Of a DNA stretch of 59,715 bases, positions 8,609 to 17,500 are shown piece by piece. The stretch spans positions 1 to 59,715 of the forward strand of contig JALEMI010000046.1 in assembly GCA_022768325.1 (NCBI GenBank). The letters run 5' to 3'. Source of the stretch: Bacteroidales bacterium (GTDB lineage: Bacteria > Bacteroidota > Bacteroidia > Bacteroidales > Marinilabiliaceae). Position 1 is the first letter of the stretch. Each line of letters opens with the position of its first letter. A program made the position numbers and the translations under genes. The notes below the pieces were generated by a model. That model had not been told where the DNA came from and ran no database searches. It saw nothing but the letters and a program-made list of their open reading frames with translations.

Positions 8609-9838
8609 TTACAGAATTTCGTCAACTGAGAAACCTACACTCCGCAAGTCATGCCAAAAGCCCGGGTATGACTTAGTCACGACATCGGGGTCCGCAATGG
8701 TCACCTCGTCTTGCGTAAGGGCGGCTACGGCAAAAGACATTGCCATACGGTGGTCCTTGTACGTCGCAATTGGCTCATGCGACGCTTGGCACTTAGCGCC
8801 GTTCCACTTGATACGGTCGTCGCCCACGGCCTCAATTTCAAAACCGAGCTTACGGGTCTCGGCCACGAGGGCGGCAATACGGTCGGTCTCCTTGATTCGG
8901 AGGCTCTGAAGCCCTGTGAAATCAAATGGCACACCCATTAGGCAACACAAGACGACATACGTCTGCGCCAAATCGGGCTGATTTACAAAGCAATATGAGA
9001 ACACGCCGTCCTCTGCCCTGCCCGAAGAGGTTATCGTGATACCATCGGCCTCGTAGGTCGTGCCGACACCGAGATGCTCAGCAATCTTAGCCCCTTCCGA
9101 GTCGCCCTGGGCACTCTCTTTGTCCAGTCCCAGGAGGCGCAGCTGCGCCCCAGGGCGCAACGCCGCCATGGCGTACCAATATGACGCCGCGCTCCAGTCG
9201 GCCTCGACAGTCAGCTGCCGATATGTATAGGGACCCTGCTCAACCGTCACGACACCATCCGCCCACGTCACCCGTGCGCCGAAAGTCTCCATGAGGCGGC
9301 GCGTCATCTCGATGTACGGGACGCTTACGACATTCCCTTCAAGCGTCAGTGAGAGACCGCCCTCAAGCATCGGGGCAATCATCATGAGAGCGGAGATGTA
9401 TTGGCTGCTGACGCTGCCCGGCAAAGTGAGCCGTCCGCCACGCAAAGAGCCTCCCTCGATGCGCAACGGGGGACACCCTTGTTCTCCGAGGTAATCGATC
9501 TTCGCGCCAAGGCTTCGCAATGCGTCGACAAGCAGGGCTATGGGCCTCTTCTTCATTCGCTCGGAACCCGTAATGACGTGAGTGCCAGGGCGCGTGGCAA
9601 GATAGGCCGTCAAGAAGCGCATTGACGTGCCTGCCGCACCGATGTCGATATGCGAGAGGTCGGAACGCAGCGCGTCGATGAGTACGCGCGTGTCGTCGGA
9701 ATCGGAAAGCCCGTCGGGCAGGGCTTGCGAGCCGCTCAGGGCGGAGAGTATCAAAAGCCTGTTGCTGATGCTCTTAGACGTGGGGAGCTTCACGACTCCC
9801 GAGAGTGATTGCGGGGCTTTTACGGAGTATGTTGTCAT
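8609..9838 (-). CDS. aroA: 3-phosphoshikimate 1-carboxyvinyltransferase (EPSP synthase)
   Basis: 409 residues. It joins shikimate-3-phosphate to phosphoenolpyruvate to make EPSP, the sixth step of the shikimate pathway, in the cytoplasm. Visible marks: LPTSKSISNR at residue 18 (substrate-binding Lys and Arg), AGTSMRFLTAY (~70), RIKETDRI (~315) and TYKDHRMAMSFA (~360). It lacks the NAGTA form of the PEP loop and is slightly shorter than the ~430-residue enterobacterial protein, as is common in this phylum. It lies 21 bases after aroB on the same strand, so two shikimate enzymes share an operon with a small membrane protein. Confidence 0.96.
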   Translation of the reverse strand: MTTYSVKAPQSLSGVVKLPTSKSISNRLLILSALSGSQALPDGLSDSDDTRVLIDALRSDLSHIDIGAAGTSMRFLTAYLATRPGTHVITGSERMKKRPIALLVDALRSLGAKIDYLGEQGCPPLRIEGGSLRGGRLTLPGSVSSQYISALMMIAPMLEGGLSLTLEGNVVSVPYIEMTRRLMETFGARVTWADGVVTVEQGPYTYRQLTVEADWSAASYWYAMAALRPGAQLRLLGLDKESAQGDSEGAKIAEHLGVGTTYEADGITITSSGRAEDGVFSYCFVNQPDLAQTYVVLCCLMGVPFDFTGLQSLRIKETDRIAALVAETRKLGFEIEAVGDDRIKWNGAKCQASHEPIATYKDHRMAMSFAVAALTQDEVTIADPDVVTKSYPGFWHDLRSVGFSVDEIL

Positions 9839-9859
9839 TTGGGGTGAATGGACGTTTTC

Positions 9860-10924
9860 TTAAAGGGCCAAATACTCGTTGAGGATTCTCTCTATCTCGG
9901 CAGGCGAGGCTGTCTGATTGACAACGACGTCACCAACGCTGGGGAGGAGGGTGAAGTTGATGTCGGTCGTCTCGTTTTTCTTGTCGTGGCGCATCAGCTC
10001 GACAAGTTCGGGCGCATCGGCCATGCTGACCTCGGGTTTGCCGTAGAGACGTTCAATGCGCAGGGCTACGTCTTTGGCCACGTCGGCGGGCAGACCTGTC
10101 TTGTCGCGGCTCAGCAGGACTTCGCAGACCATGCCGTATGCGACGGCCTTACCGTGGAGAATGGGGCGTTGATGGCGCATGGCAAAGGTCTCGAAGGCGT
10201 GGCCAAAGGTATGGCCGAAGTTGAGAGCCTTGCGGATGCCTTTCTCTTGTGGGTCGGACTTGACGAAGAAGTCCTTTATCATGATTGAGCGGCCAACCAT
10301 CTGATGCAGGCGGACGTAGTTGACATTGTCGAAGTCGAAGCTCAATAGGGCATCCAGCTCGCCCGCGTCGTGAATCAGGGCGTGTTTAATCATCTCCGCG
10401 AAGCCCGATAGGAGGTTTTCGCGGTCGAGTGTCGTGAGGAAATCTGCGGCAATGAGGACGTGGCTCGCCATGGCGAAAGAGCCAATCTCGTTCTTTAGCG
10501 AGCCGAGGTTCATGCCCGTCTTGCCGCCAAGCGAGGCATCGACTTGCGCCAAGAGAGTCGTCGGGATGTTGATGAACTCAATTCCCCTCTTGAACGTGGC
10601 TGCGCAAAAGCCGCCGAGGTCGCAAGGCATTCCGCCGCCGAGATTGATGAGCAACGCCTTGCGCGTAGCACCGTGCCCGCTGAGGAACTCCCATATTTTG
10701 AGGGCGGAGGTGTAGTCCTTATTGTCGTCGGAGGCCGGGATAGTTACTATATGATCGTTGGGTATATTAGGCTGATGGCCAATGGCTTGCAAGCAATGCT
10801 TACGAGACCCCTCGTCGACCAACAGGAATACCTGTGCGGGATTCCGCCCATCAAGCAGACGTGCCAAGTCGTCGCTTACGGAGTCGGAGGCGAAGACGTG
10901 GCACTCTTTAGATATTATGTTCAT
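9860..10924 (-). CDS. aroB: 3-dehydroquinate synthase
   Basis: 354 residues. Converts DAHP to 3-dehydroquinate using NAD and a divalent metal, the second step of the shikimate pathway. Marks include NLGGGMPCDLGGFCAATF (~95, NAD-binding glycine loop), NIPTTLLAQVDASLGGKTG (~122), KNEIGSF and NFGHTFGHAFE (~245, metal-binding His residues). The start codon overlaps the stop of the upstream membrane-protein gene by four bases (10921-10924), indicating translational coupling, and aroA follows after 21 bases. Confidence 0.96.
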   Translation of the reverse strand: MNIISKECHVFASDSVSDDLARLLDGRNPAQVFLLVDEGSRKHCLQAIGHQPNIPNDHIVTIPASDDNKDYTSALKIWEFLSGHGATRKALLINLGGGMPCDLGGFCAATFKRGIEFINIPTTLLAQVDASLGGKTGMNLGSLKNEIGSFAMASHVLIAADFLTTLDRENLLSGFAEMIKHALIHDAGELDALLSFDFDNVNYVRLHQMVGRSIMIKDFFVKSDPQEKGIRKALNFGHTFGHAFETFAMRHQRPILHGKAVAYGMVCEVLLSRDKTGLPADVAKDVALRIERLYGKPEVSMADAPELVELMRHDKKNETTDINFTLLPSVGDVVVNQTASPAEIERILNEYLAL

Positions 10925-11388
10925 TGTCTATTTTGTGCGTTTGTATTGCTAATCTTCCCGAGCAGCGCGAAGAGCTTATCGCGCGTCTTCTTCGGCACGA
11001 GCGTCAGCCCGACGCTTGCCCTTTTCTGATGGCCAAAGTGGCCAACGTAGTCAATGGAGAGGAAATGGACAAAGAGTATCGAGACGTGGCGCCACTTAAT
11101 CATGCGGTTGGCATCGATGGAGTACATCTTGGCCTTCCCGCCGCCGCTTAGAATCTGCTGACACGAGATGTCCACAAAGCTATCGTCGGCCGATATGGCG
11201 ACTTCGCAAAAGCCGCCCACCGCTGCTAATACGACGTCAAGGACAAAAAGTCCCAAGAGAATCCATTGCACAGGACCGCCAAACATTTCACCGATGAAAG
11301 CAAGCATGCACAATACGCCGAGCACTGCAAATGAAGTCCGTATGACGGCACGCGCCATCGACGCTTTTCGTTTATCTTGATAGTGCAT
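10921..11388 (-). CDS. Hypothetical membrane protein with two N-terminal helices, coupled to aroB
   Basis: 155 residues, not recognised with certainty. Two hydrophobic segments (about 17-36 and 39-62) form a hairpin in the membrane. The rest (FVDISCQQILSGG, KMYSIDANRMIKWRHVS, FLSIDYVGHFGHQ) is soluble, with alternating polarity and a basic end, and could be a small beta domain of the bacterial PH type, but that is only a suggestion. The ATG at 11358 is an alternative start that would keep both helices. Its last four bases overlap the aroB start. Nothing links it functionally to shikimate synthesis. Confidence 0.7.
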   Translation of the reverse strand: MHYQDKRKASMARAVIRTSFAVLGVLCMLAFIGEMFGGPVQWILLGLFVLDVVLAAVGGFCEVAISADDSFVDISCQQILSGGGKAKMYSIDANRMIKWRHVSILFVHFLSIDYVGHFGHQKRASVGLTLVPKKTRDKLFALLGKISNTNAQNRQ

Positions 11389-11448
11389 GATGTAACTGTC
11401 CTGAGACCTTTTATGGTATTGAATTGTAGTGAGTTATGTCTAAAGAGG

Positions 11449-12228
11449 CTACGGCTTTGACGAGCCGACCTTCTTGCCGCCTGAGTATTTGTCAATGCGT
11501 TCAAGCTTTCCGGCGCTATTGTATATGAACTTCTCGCCGTTGATTAAGACGCCGTCCTTGAATTGTCCGGTCATATCTCTTCTTCCGCTCGAATCGTAAA
11601 TCGTGAAATTGCCTGAGCCGTGGAACTCCCTATTGGATTTTCCTTCCACCTCCCCAACCTCGGGGGTTAGGTCTTGCGAACCTTGATATTTGCCCGAGGC
11701 GTCGTAATTGCGCTCCATGACCTTGCGGCCCTCGTCGTTGTATATCGAGAGCGGGCCGTTTATTTTACCCGCCTCCCATACGCCGTCATACATCAGGGTC
11801 CCGTTCTCGTGGAAATACGTCTGCTTGCCTGTACGGCGGCCTTTATTGTCGTAATTGAAGCTGCAAGATTTATTGCCATTCTCATAGAAGCGGCCATACT
11901 CGCCCTCCCAATGATCGACGTTCCAATAGCCCGTCTCCATGACCTTGCCGTCAGGGAAGTAGTATGTGGCCTTGCCGCGCGGAACGCCATTATCATACGT
12001 CACACGCGACCGGACAACGCCGTCGGCCGACGTCGTGACCCACTCACCATGCTTTTTACCATTGACGTACGCGCCTTCATCAATCTTGCCATTACGTCCC
12101 TCAATCTGCCACCACCCCTGACGGACGCCATTCTCAGTCCTGTTTAGGGGTTCACCCTCTGGCCGTTGCGCCACGATGGGCAGAACCGACAGCAGGGTAA
12201 AGGTCAATAATATCGCGTACCTAAGCAT
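11449..12228 (-). CDS. Exported MORN-repeat (YwqK-like) protein
   Basis: 259 residues. MLRYAILLTFTLLSVLPIVAQ is a Sec signal with cleavage after AQ. The mature protein is a series of MORN-2 type repeats about 22 residues apart (GWWQIEGRNGKIDEGAY, GEWVTTSADG, GKATYYFPDGKVMETGYW, GEYGRFYENGNKS, GKQTYFHENGTLMYDGVW, GPLSIYNDEGRKVM, GSGNFTIYDSSGRRDMTG). Such repeats form an extended beta sheet; in Bacteroidota these exported proteins mostly have no assigned role. It is divergent from the M23 peptidase gene and has its own promoter. The downstream gene begins 60 bases away. Confidence 0.8.
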   Translation of the reverse strand: MLRYAILLTFTLLSVLPIVAQRPEGEPLNRTENGVRQGWWQIEGRNGKIDEGAYVNGKKHGEWVTTSADGVVRSRVTYDNGVPRGKATYYFPDGKVMETGYWNVDHWEGEYGRFYENGNKSCSFNYDNKGRRTGKQTYFHENGTLMYDGVWEAGKINGPLSIYNDEGRKVMERNYDASGKYQGSQDLTPEVGEVEGKSNREFHGSGNFTIYDSSGRRDMTGQFKDGVLINGEKFIYNSAGKLERIDKYSGGKKVGSSKP

Positions 12229-12247
12229 CTCGATTTCTTAATGATGA

Positions 12248-12279
12248 CAAAAATAATCAAAATTGCGTACATCAACCAA
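12248..12279 (-). promoter_or_regulatory. Bacteroides-type promoter for the MORN-repeat gene
   Basis: On the minus strand TATTTTTG (12255-12248) fits TAnnTTTG, with TTGG (12279-12276) exactly 20 bases upstream as a near-consensus -33 box. The gene start is at 12228. Confidence 0.6.
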
Positions 12280-12333
12280 CAACGCCGCACTCAATAAAAG
12301 GCTAATGCCCCGCCCTCTTTAACGAATAATAGC

Positions 12334-12341
12334 TAATTTTG
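12334..12341 (+). promoter_or_regulatory. Bacteroides-type -7 box directly before the M23 peptidase start
   Basis: TAATTTTG at 12334-12341 fits TAnnTTTG. Only seven bases separate it from the ATG at 12349, so transcription would begin at or next to the start codon. No clear -33 box at the usual distance. Confidence 0.45.
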
Positions 12342-12348
12342 GACTGTC

Positions 12349-13248
12349 ATGTCCCAAAGTCAGAAGAAACAGAGCAAACTGCACCGCATGTTGCGGATGA
12401 CAGTTTTCGTTGACGAATCGTTCGAACAGCTTTTCACAATCCGCCTCACGCCAATAGCCTTGGCTGTGGGGATAGGCGCGTCGGCCATCTTGCTTATCGC
12501 TGGCGTCACGGTGTTAATAGCCTTCACCGGCCTGCGCGAATACATCCCCGGATACCCTACGGGCGAGGAGAGAGCCATGGTGATTCAAAACCTCATGAGA
12601 GCCGACTCCCTCGCCAGCGAGATTGCCATGCGCGACAATATGCTCCGCAATCTCCGAACTGTCCTTAACGGCGACGACACGCCAACGGCCGACAACACCG
12701 ACAGCAAAACTGCCGCCCCCCTCATAACAAAACAAAGCCTCGCAAACCTCAACAAAGAGAAGAGCGACGAGGAGTCCGCCTTCCTCGACGACATTGAGCG
12801 GCTCGACAAATACGACGTCGCCGAAGGCAACGAGGCCAGCAGCGTTGTAGACTCCGACCTCGAAGCCACTTTCTTCTTCAGCCCCATCAAGGGCGTCGTC
12901 ACCGACCGATTTGGCGTCCGCACGGGGCATCTCGGCGTCGACATCGCGGCATCGGACGGCACGCCCGTCATGAGCACCCTCGCGGGAACGGTCATCTTCT
13001 CCGAATGGACGCTCCAAACAGGCTACGTCATAGCCGTACAACATGACAATCAGCTCGTCTCGGTCTATAAACACAACTCGCAACTGCTTAAGGCACAAGG
13101 CTCACGTGTCAAGGCTGGCGAAGCCCTTGGCATCATTGGCAACTCGGGTGAACTGTCTTCGGGCGTGCATCTCCATTTTGAATTATGGTACAAAGGCGCG
13201 CCTCTCAATCCCGAGAACTATATTGAGTTCGAGACCAATGCCGAATAA
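12349..13248 (+). CDS. M23 (LytM-type) peptidoglycan endopeptidase, membrane anchored
   Basis: 299 residues. A basic N-terminus is followed by one membrane helix (about 33-60), a charged linker (60-175) with coiled-coil tendency, and a C-terminal M23 domain from ~180. Zinc ligands are visible in HLGVDIA (His and Asp, ~208) and the last His of HLHFELW (~280); the catalytic His lies in YKHNSQ. Such proteins cleave cross-links in the periplasmic wall, or regulate other hydrolases when inactive; here the catalytic set is complete. Same strand and 11 bases before dxr. The -7 box lies immediately upstream of the start. Confidence 0.92.
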   Translation: MSQSQKKQSKLHRMLRMTVFVDESFEQLFTIRLTPIALAVGIGASAILLIAGVTVLIAFTGLREYIPGYPTGEERAMVIQNLMRADSLASEIAMRDNMLRNLRTVLNGDDTPTADNTDSKTAAPLITKQSLANLNKEKSDEESAFLDDIERLDKYDVAEGNEASSVVDSDLEATFFFSPIKGVVTDRFGVRTGHLGVDIAASDGTPVMSTLAGTVIFSEWTLQTGYVIAVQHDNQLVSVYKHNSQLLKAQGSRVKAGEALGIIGNSGELSSGVHLHFELWYKGAPLNPENYIEFETNAE

Positions 13249-13259
13249 CTAACCGACCA

Positions 13260-14447
13260 ATGGAAAAACCAGACTCTTCTCCCGTAAAACGCATAGCCAT
13301 CCTTGGCAGCACAGGCTCAATTGGCACTCAGACCGTCGACGTCATCAAGATGCATCGTCACCGCATGAGGGCGTCGCTCCTCGTGGCACGCCGCAATGTT
13401 GAGCTTCTCGCCCAGCAGGCCGTAGAGCTTCGCCCCGAGCGCGTCGTCATTGCCGACGAGAGCCTCCACGACCGCCTCGCCACCCTCTTGAGAGGCACGG
13501 GCATCGAGGTCTTGAGCGGACCTAAGGCCATCGAGGATGCCGTATGCGCCGAGAGCATCGATGTTGTCGTTGCGGCAATGGTCGGCTTTAGCGGCTTCGG
13601 CCCTACAATGGCGGCCATAGGCGCGGGGAAAGACATTGCTCTCGCCAACAAGGAGACGCTCGTCGTGGCAGGGCAAATCGTCATGAAGGCCGCCCGCGAG
13701 AAGGGAGTGAACATCCTTCCCGTCGACTCTGAGCATTCGGCCATCTTCCAATGCCTCCAAGGCGAACACCACCTCCGCCCGAGCAAGATTCTCCTCACGG
13801 CAAGCGGAGGCCCTTTTCGCGGCATGGACCGCGAGACACTCGCCTCCGTAACGCCACAGATGGCCCTCCGCCATCCCAATTGGGACATGGGCGCAAAGGT
13901 GACCATCGACTCCGCCTCCATGATGAACAAGGGCCTCGAAGCCATCGAGGCGCGATGGCTCTTCAATATGCCCGCAAGCCAAATTGAGATTCTCGTCCAT
14001 CCGCAAAGCATTGTCCACTCGGCCGTTGAGTTTGAGGATGGGGCCATTAAGGCGCAGCTCGGTGTCCCCGACATGAGGATTCCCATCCAGTACGCCCTCA
14101 CGTATCCCGACCGCATAGCGTCGCCAGCCGCCAAGCTCGACATTACGTCGTGCGGCCCGCTGACGTTCGACAAGCCCGACACCGAGACTTTCAGAAACCT
14201 CGCCATTGCGCTCGCCGCTCTCGACAAGGGTGGCAATGCGCCTTGCGCCATGAACGGGGCCAACGAGATTGCCGTTGCCCGATTCCTGAAGGGCGACATC
14301 GGATTTCTCGATATGTCCGATGTCGTAGAACGAACCATGGGACAAGTGGCTTTCGCCCCAAACCCGTCGATGGAAGACCTCTACGCCACCGATGCGGAAG
14401 CCCGACGAATAGCCACTGACCTGAGCGACTCTTTCACGAAAGGATAG
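13260..14447 (+). CDS. dxr: 1-deoxy-D-xylulose 5-phosphate reductoisomerase
   Basis: 395 residues. Second step of the MEP isoprenoid pathway: rearranges and reduces DXP to MEP with NADPH and a divalent metal. Marks: AILGSTGSIGTQTVDVI (residue 13, NADPH loop), ALANKETLVVAG (~126), PVDSEHSAIFQCL (~155, metal-binding Asp and Glu), LTASGGPFR (~180), HPNWDMGAKVTIDSASMMNKGLE (cited in part; ~205, substrate and metal contacts) and NGANEIAVARFL (~335). Length is normal. It follows the M23 gene by 11 bases; in many Bacteroidales a site-2 protease gene (rseP) follows dxr, but here a propeller-SpoIIE gene does. Confidence 0.97.
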   Translation: MEKPDSSPVKRIAILGSTGSIGTQTVDVIKMHRHRMRASLLVARRNVELLAQQAVELRPERVVIADESLHDRLATLLRGTGIEVLSGPKAIEDAVCAESIDVVVAAMVGFSGFGPTMAAIGAGKDIALANKETLVVAGQIVMKAAREKGVNILPVDSEHSAIFQCLQGEHHLRPSKILLTASGGPFRGMDRETLASVTPQMALRHPNWDMGAKVTIDSASMMNKGLEAIEARWLFNMPASQIEILVHPQSIVHSAVEFEDGAIKAQLGVPDMRIPIQYALTYPDRIASPAAKLDITSCGPLTFDKPDTETFRNLAIALAALDKGGNAPCAMNGANEIAVARFLKGDIGFLDMSDVVERTMGQVAFAPNPSMEDLYATDAEARRIATDLSDSFTKG

Positions 14448-14463
14448 TTAAACGCTCTTAAAA

Positions 14464-14494
14464 ATTGCGAATAACGCCTTTTTCGCTATCTTTG
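14464..14494 (+). promoter_or_regulatory. Bacteroides-type promoter for the propeller-SpoIIE gene
   Basis: TATCTTTG at 14487-14494 is a perfect -7 box (TAnnTTTG) and ATTG at 14464-14467 lies 19 bases upstream as a -33 box. It overlaps the first possible start (TTG 14465), so translation should begin downstream; GTG 14525 is in frame. Confidence 0.65.
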
Positions 14495-14524
14495 GAACGC
14501 ACCAAGCAGACTTCTTCTCCCAAA

Positions 14525-17500
14525 GTGACGAACAGCCAGCATAACGTTGCAAGAAGAGCAACCTCCCTACTCGGGCGGTTCAAGCCGGCAATAACCGCCA
14601 CGGCATTCTTTGCCGTGGGGTCTTGCTTCTTGTCCCAAAACGATGCTGTGGCACAGTATATTGACCTCGAAGCTAACGTCACGGAGGTTGAGCCAATTAC
14701 CATTAGCAACTACAGCCACATCAATACAGACAACGGCCTTTGCAGCAATACCGCAAACCTTACGTACAAGGACGAGGCGGGACTTGTCTGGATTGGCACA
14801 GACGACGGTCTGAACTCCTACGACGGCTACATAATCCGCAGCTTCAAGCCCGACCCCGACGACTCGACCTCTATCCCGGGCAAGCAGATACTCGGCATCT
14901 GCGAACCAACGTCGCTTACAATGACCATCGCCCTCGGCGACGGCGGCGTATGCACCTACGACAAGTTGGACGGCACCTTCCGCAAGAGCAAGCAGCAGAA
15001 GGGGCTTGAGGCTGACGAGGACAACCTGGCTTTCGGGACGATACGCCTCGCCGACGACATCTACACCGTCTTCCACGAGTGCATCATAAAACTCAACCGC
15101 ATCACAGGAAGCATCCGGCGTCTCGCACATGACCACGTGCACGAGGTGACCCGCCTCGGCACGAAGAAAATGATTGCCATGCCGGGCAACGACGGCATCA
15201 TCGTCATTAGGTCCAGCACTCAGTCAATCTGCATCTTAGACTCGCGCAACGAGAACATCACCGAGGAGAAGCTCAACGACCTCGTCCTCTACGACATAGC
15301 TCCCATCGACGAGAACCGCCTCCTTTTGGGCACACGCAATGGCCTGCACGTCTACGACTTCCGCTCGCAAGAGACAAAGCAACTGCAGTTCCTGAAAGGA
15401 GAGCTGATTCACGCCCTGACCCGCTCAATCGACGGGACAATATGGGTCTCCTTCGGCGGCAACAAGCTGCTCCGCTGGAACCCAATACTCCGCACCTTCG
15501 CCCGAATTTCCAATTGCGACCAAATAATCAACCAAAACACCCGCATCAACGACCTTAGGGAGGACGAGAACGGCTTGCTCTGGGTCGCCACGAACAATAT
15601 GGGTGTCGTTAAGTTGGACACCAAGAAACCAAAAATCCGAAGCCTCTTCCCCGACATCAACCTCCCCGCCGACCACGCCACGTACGAGATTGCCGCCGCC
15701 CCCGACGGTACGCTCTGGTGCGCCTGCGGAACAAACGGCATTGTCCATATCGACCCAAAAACACAAAAGGCCTCGACAATACCCATCCCCAACGAGGACG
15801 CGGTGAGCATCCACCCCCGCAAGGACGGCACGGTCATGGTTGGCACAACAAAACGCCTCATCCGCCTGACCTGCTCCACGGGCCTCATCGAGAGCCTCAA
15901 CATCCGCGACACGGCTGCCGACTCGGCTGGTCAGGTCATGGTCAATCAAATTGATGAGGACTGCCTCGGAAACCTTTGGCTTTCAACGCATATCGGTCTT
16001 TACCGATACAACGGCATCGACTTCGAGCTGCAAAAGACACCTTCGGGCGAGAGGCAGACGTTCAACTGCGTGTTGGAGGACAGAGACGGCCGCATTTGGA
16101 CGGGCTCCAGGACGGGCGCAATGCTCCGCGACATCGGCTCAACAACGTTCCGAAGCATCAAGAGCAGCCGCAGCAATCGTTACGAGGAGGGCGTTTTCTG
16201 CATCGTCGAGCATGAGAACAACATCCTCATGGGCACTTCAAACGGCGTCATAGCCTTCGACAAACGGACGGGAAGAGAGACAAAGTCTAAGCTTTTCGAC
16301 GCCTTTAAGGACAAGGTCATTTATAGCATCGCCTCCGACGAGAACGGAATCCTGTGGCTCAACACGAGCACAGGCATCGGCTACGTCGACTCCAACTACG
16401 AGAACATCTACACATTCGGCAATGCCGACGGCCTCCGCAATGAGTGCGACGGCAGCCCCAGGTTCACCTTCTCCAACGGATGCTTATACTTCGGGCAGGC
16501 CACAGCCATCAACTACATCGACACGCGGCACATCACGTTCAACACGCGAATCCCGCACACCTTCGTCTCGCAAGCCATCTATTACCCCGTCGGCAGCGAG
16601 GAGAAGATGAAGATGATAAACGACTCCACCTTTTCGCACAAATACCACCCCAACGCCACGACAAGGCTGCAAGTCGCTTCGTCGGACTTCACTTTCCCCG
16701 CCCGCAACCGATTCATCTACAAGGTCGACGACGGCAATTGGACAGAACTCACCACCAACAACCAGATCTTCCTGCCAAGCCTCTTCCCCGGCACGTACCA
16801 CGTCAGGTTGCGATGCTCAAACGCCGACAAGACGTGGAGCCACGAGGTGAAAAGCATATACATCAACATCGAGCCACCTCTCTGGATGACCCGCCCCGCG
16901 CTCATATTCTACGCCATCTGGATAATGAGTATGATTTGGCTCGCCGTGACCATGCGTTTTAGGAAAATCAACCGCCGCATGAAACTCGCCGAGGCCGAAG
17001 GTAAAGCCAAGAGCGCCATCGAGGAGCAGAGGAACCAGCTGGCTGGCGTAATTAGCGAGCAAAGGGCGTCGCTCAACTACGCCAAGCGTATCCAAGACGC
17101 CCTCATGCCTAAGGCCCAGTCCTTTGAACGCTTCTTCGCCAAGCTATTCATACTTTACAGGCCTAAGGACATCGTCAGCGGCGACTTCTACACCTTCTAC
17201 AACCGCGACGGCATGACGTTCATCATCTCCGCCGACTGTACGGGTCACGGTGTCCCTGGCGCATTCATCTCAATCCTCGGCATTGACCACCTCAACAGCA
17301 TCATCATGCAGCAGAAGATTGACGATGCAGGCCAAATCCTCACCCTACTGCAATACGAGCTGCGAAAAGCCATCGCCCAAATTGGAACAGAGGAGGTTAA
17401 CGACGGCATGGACATGACGGTGTGCGTAATCCACCACGACGAGAAGAGGGTCAACTTCGCCGGCGCAATGAACGATATGTACATCATCCGCAACAACGAG

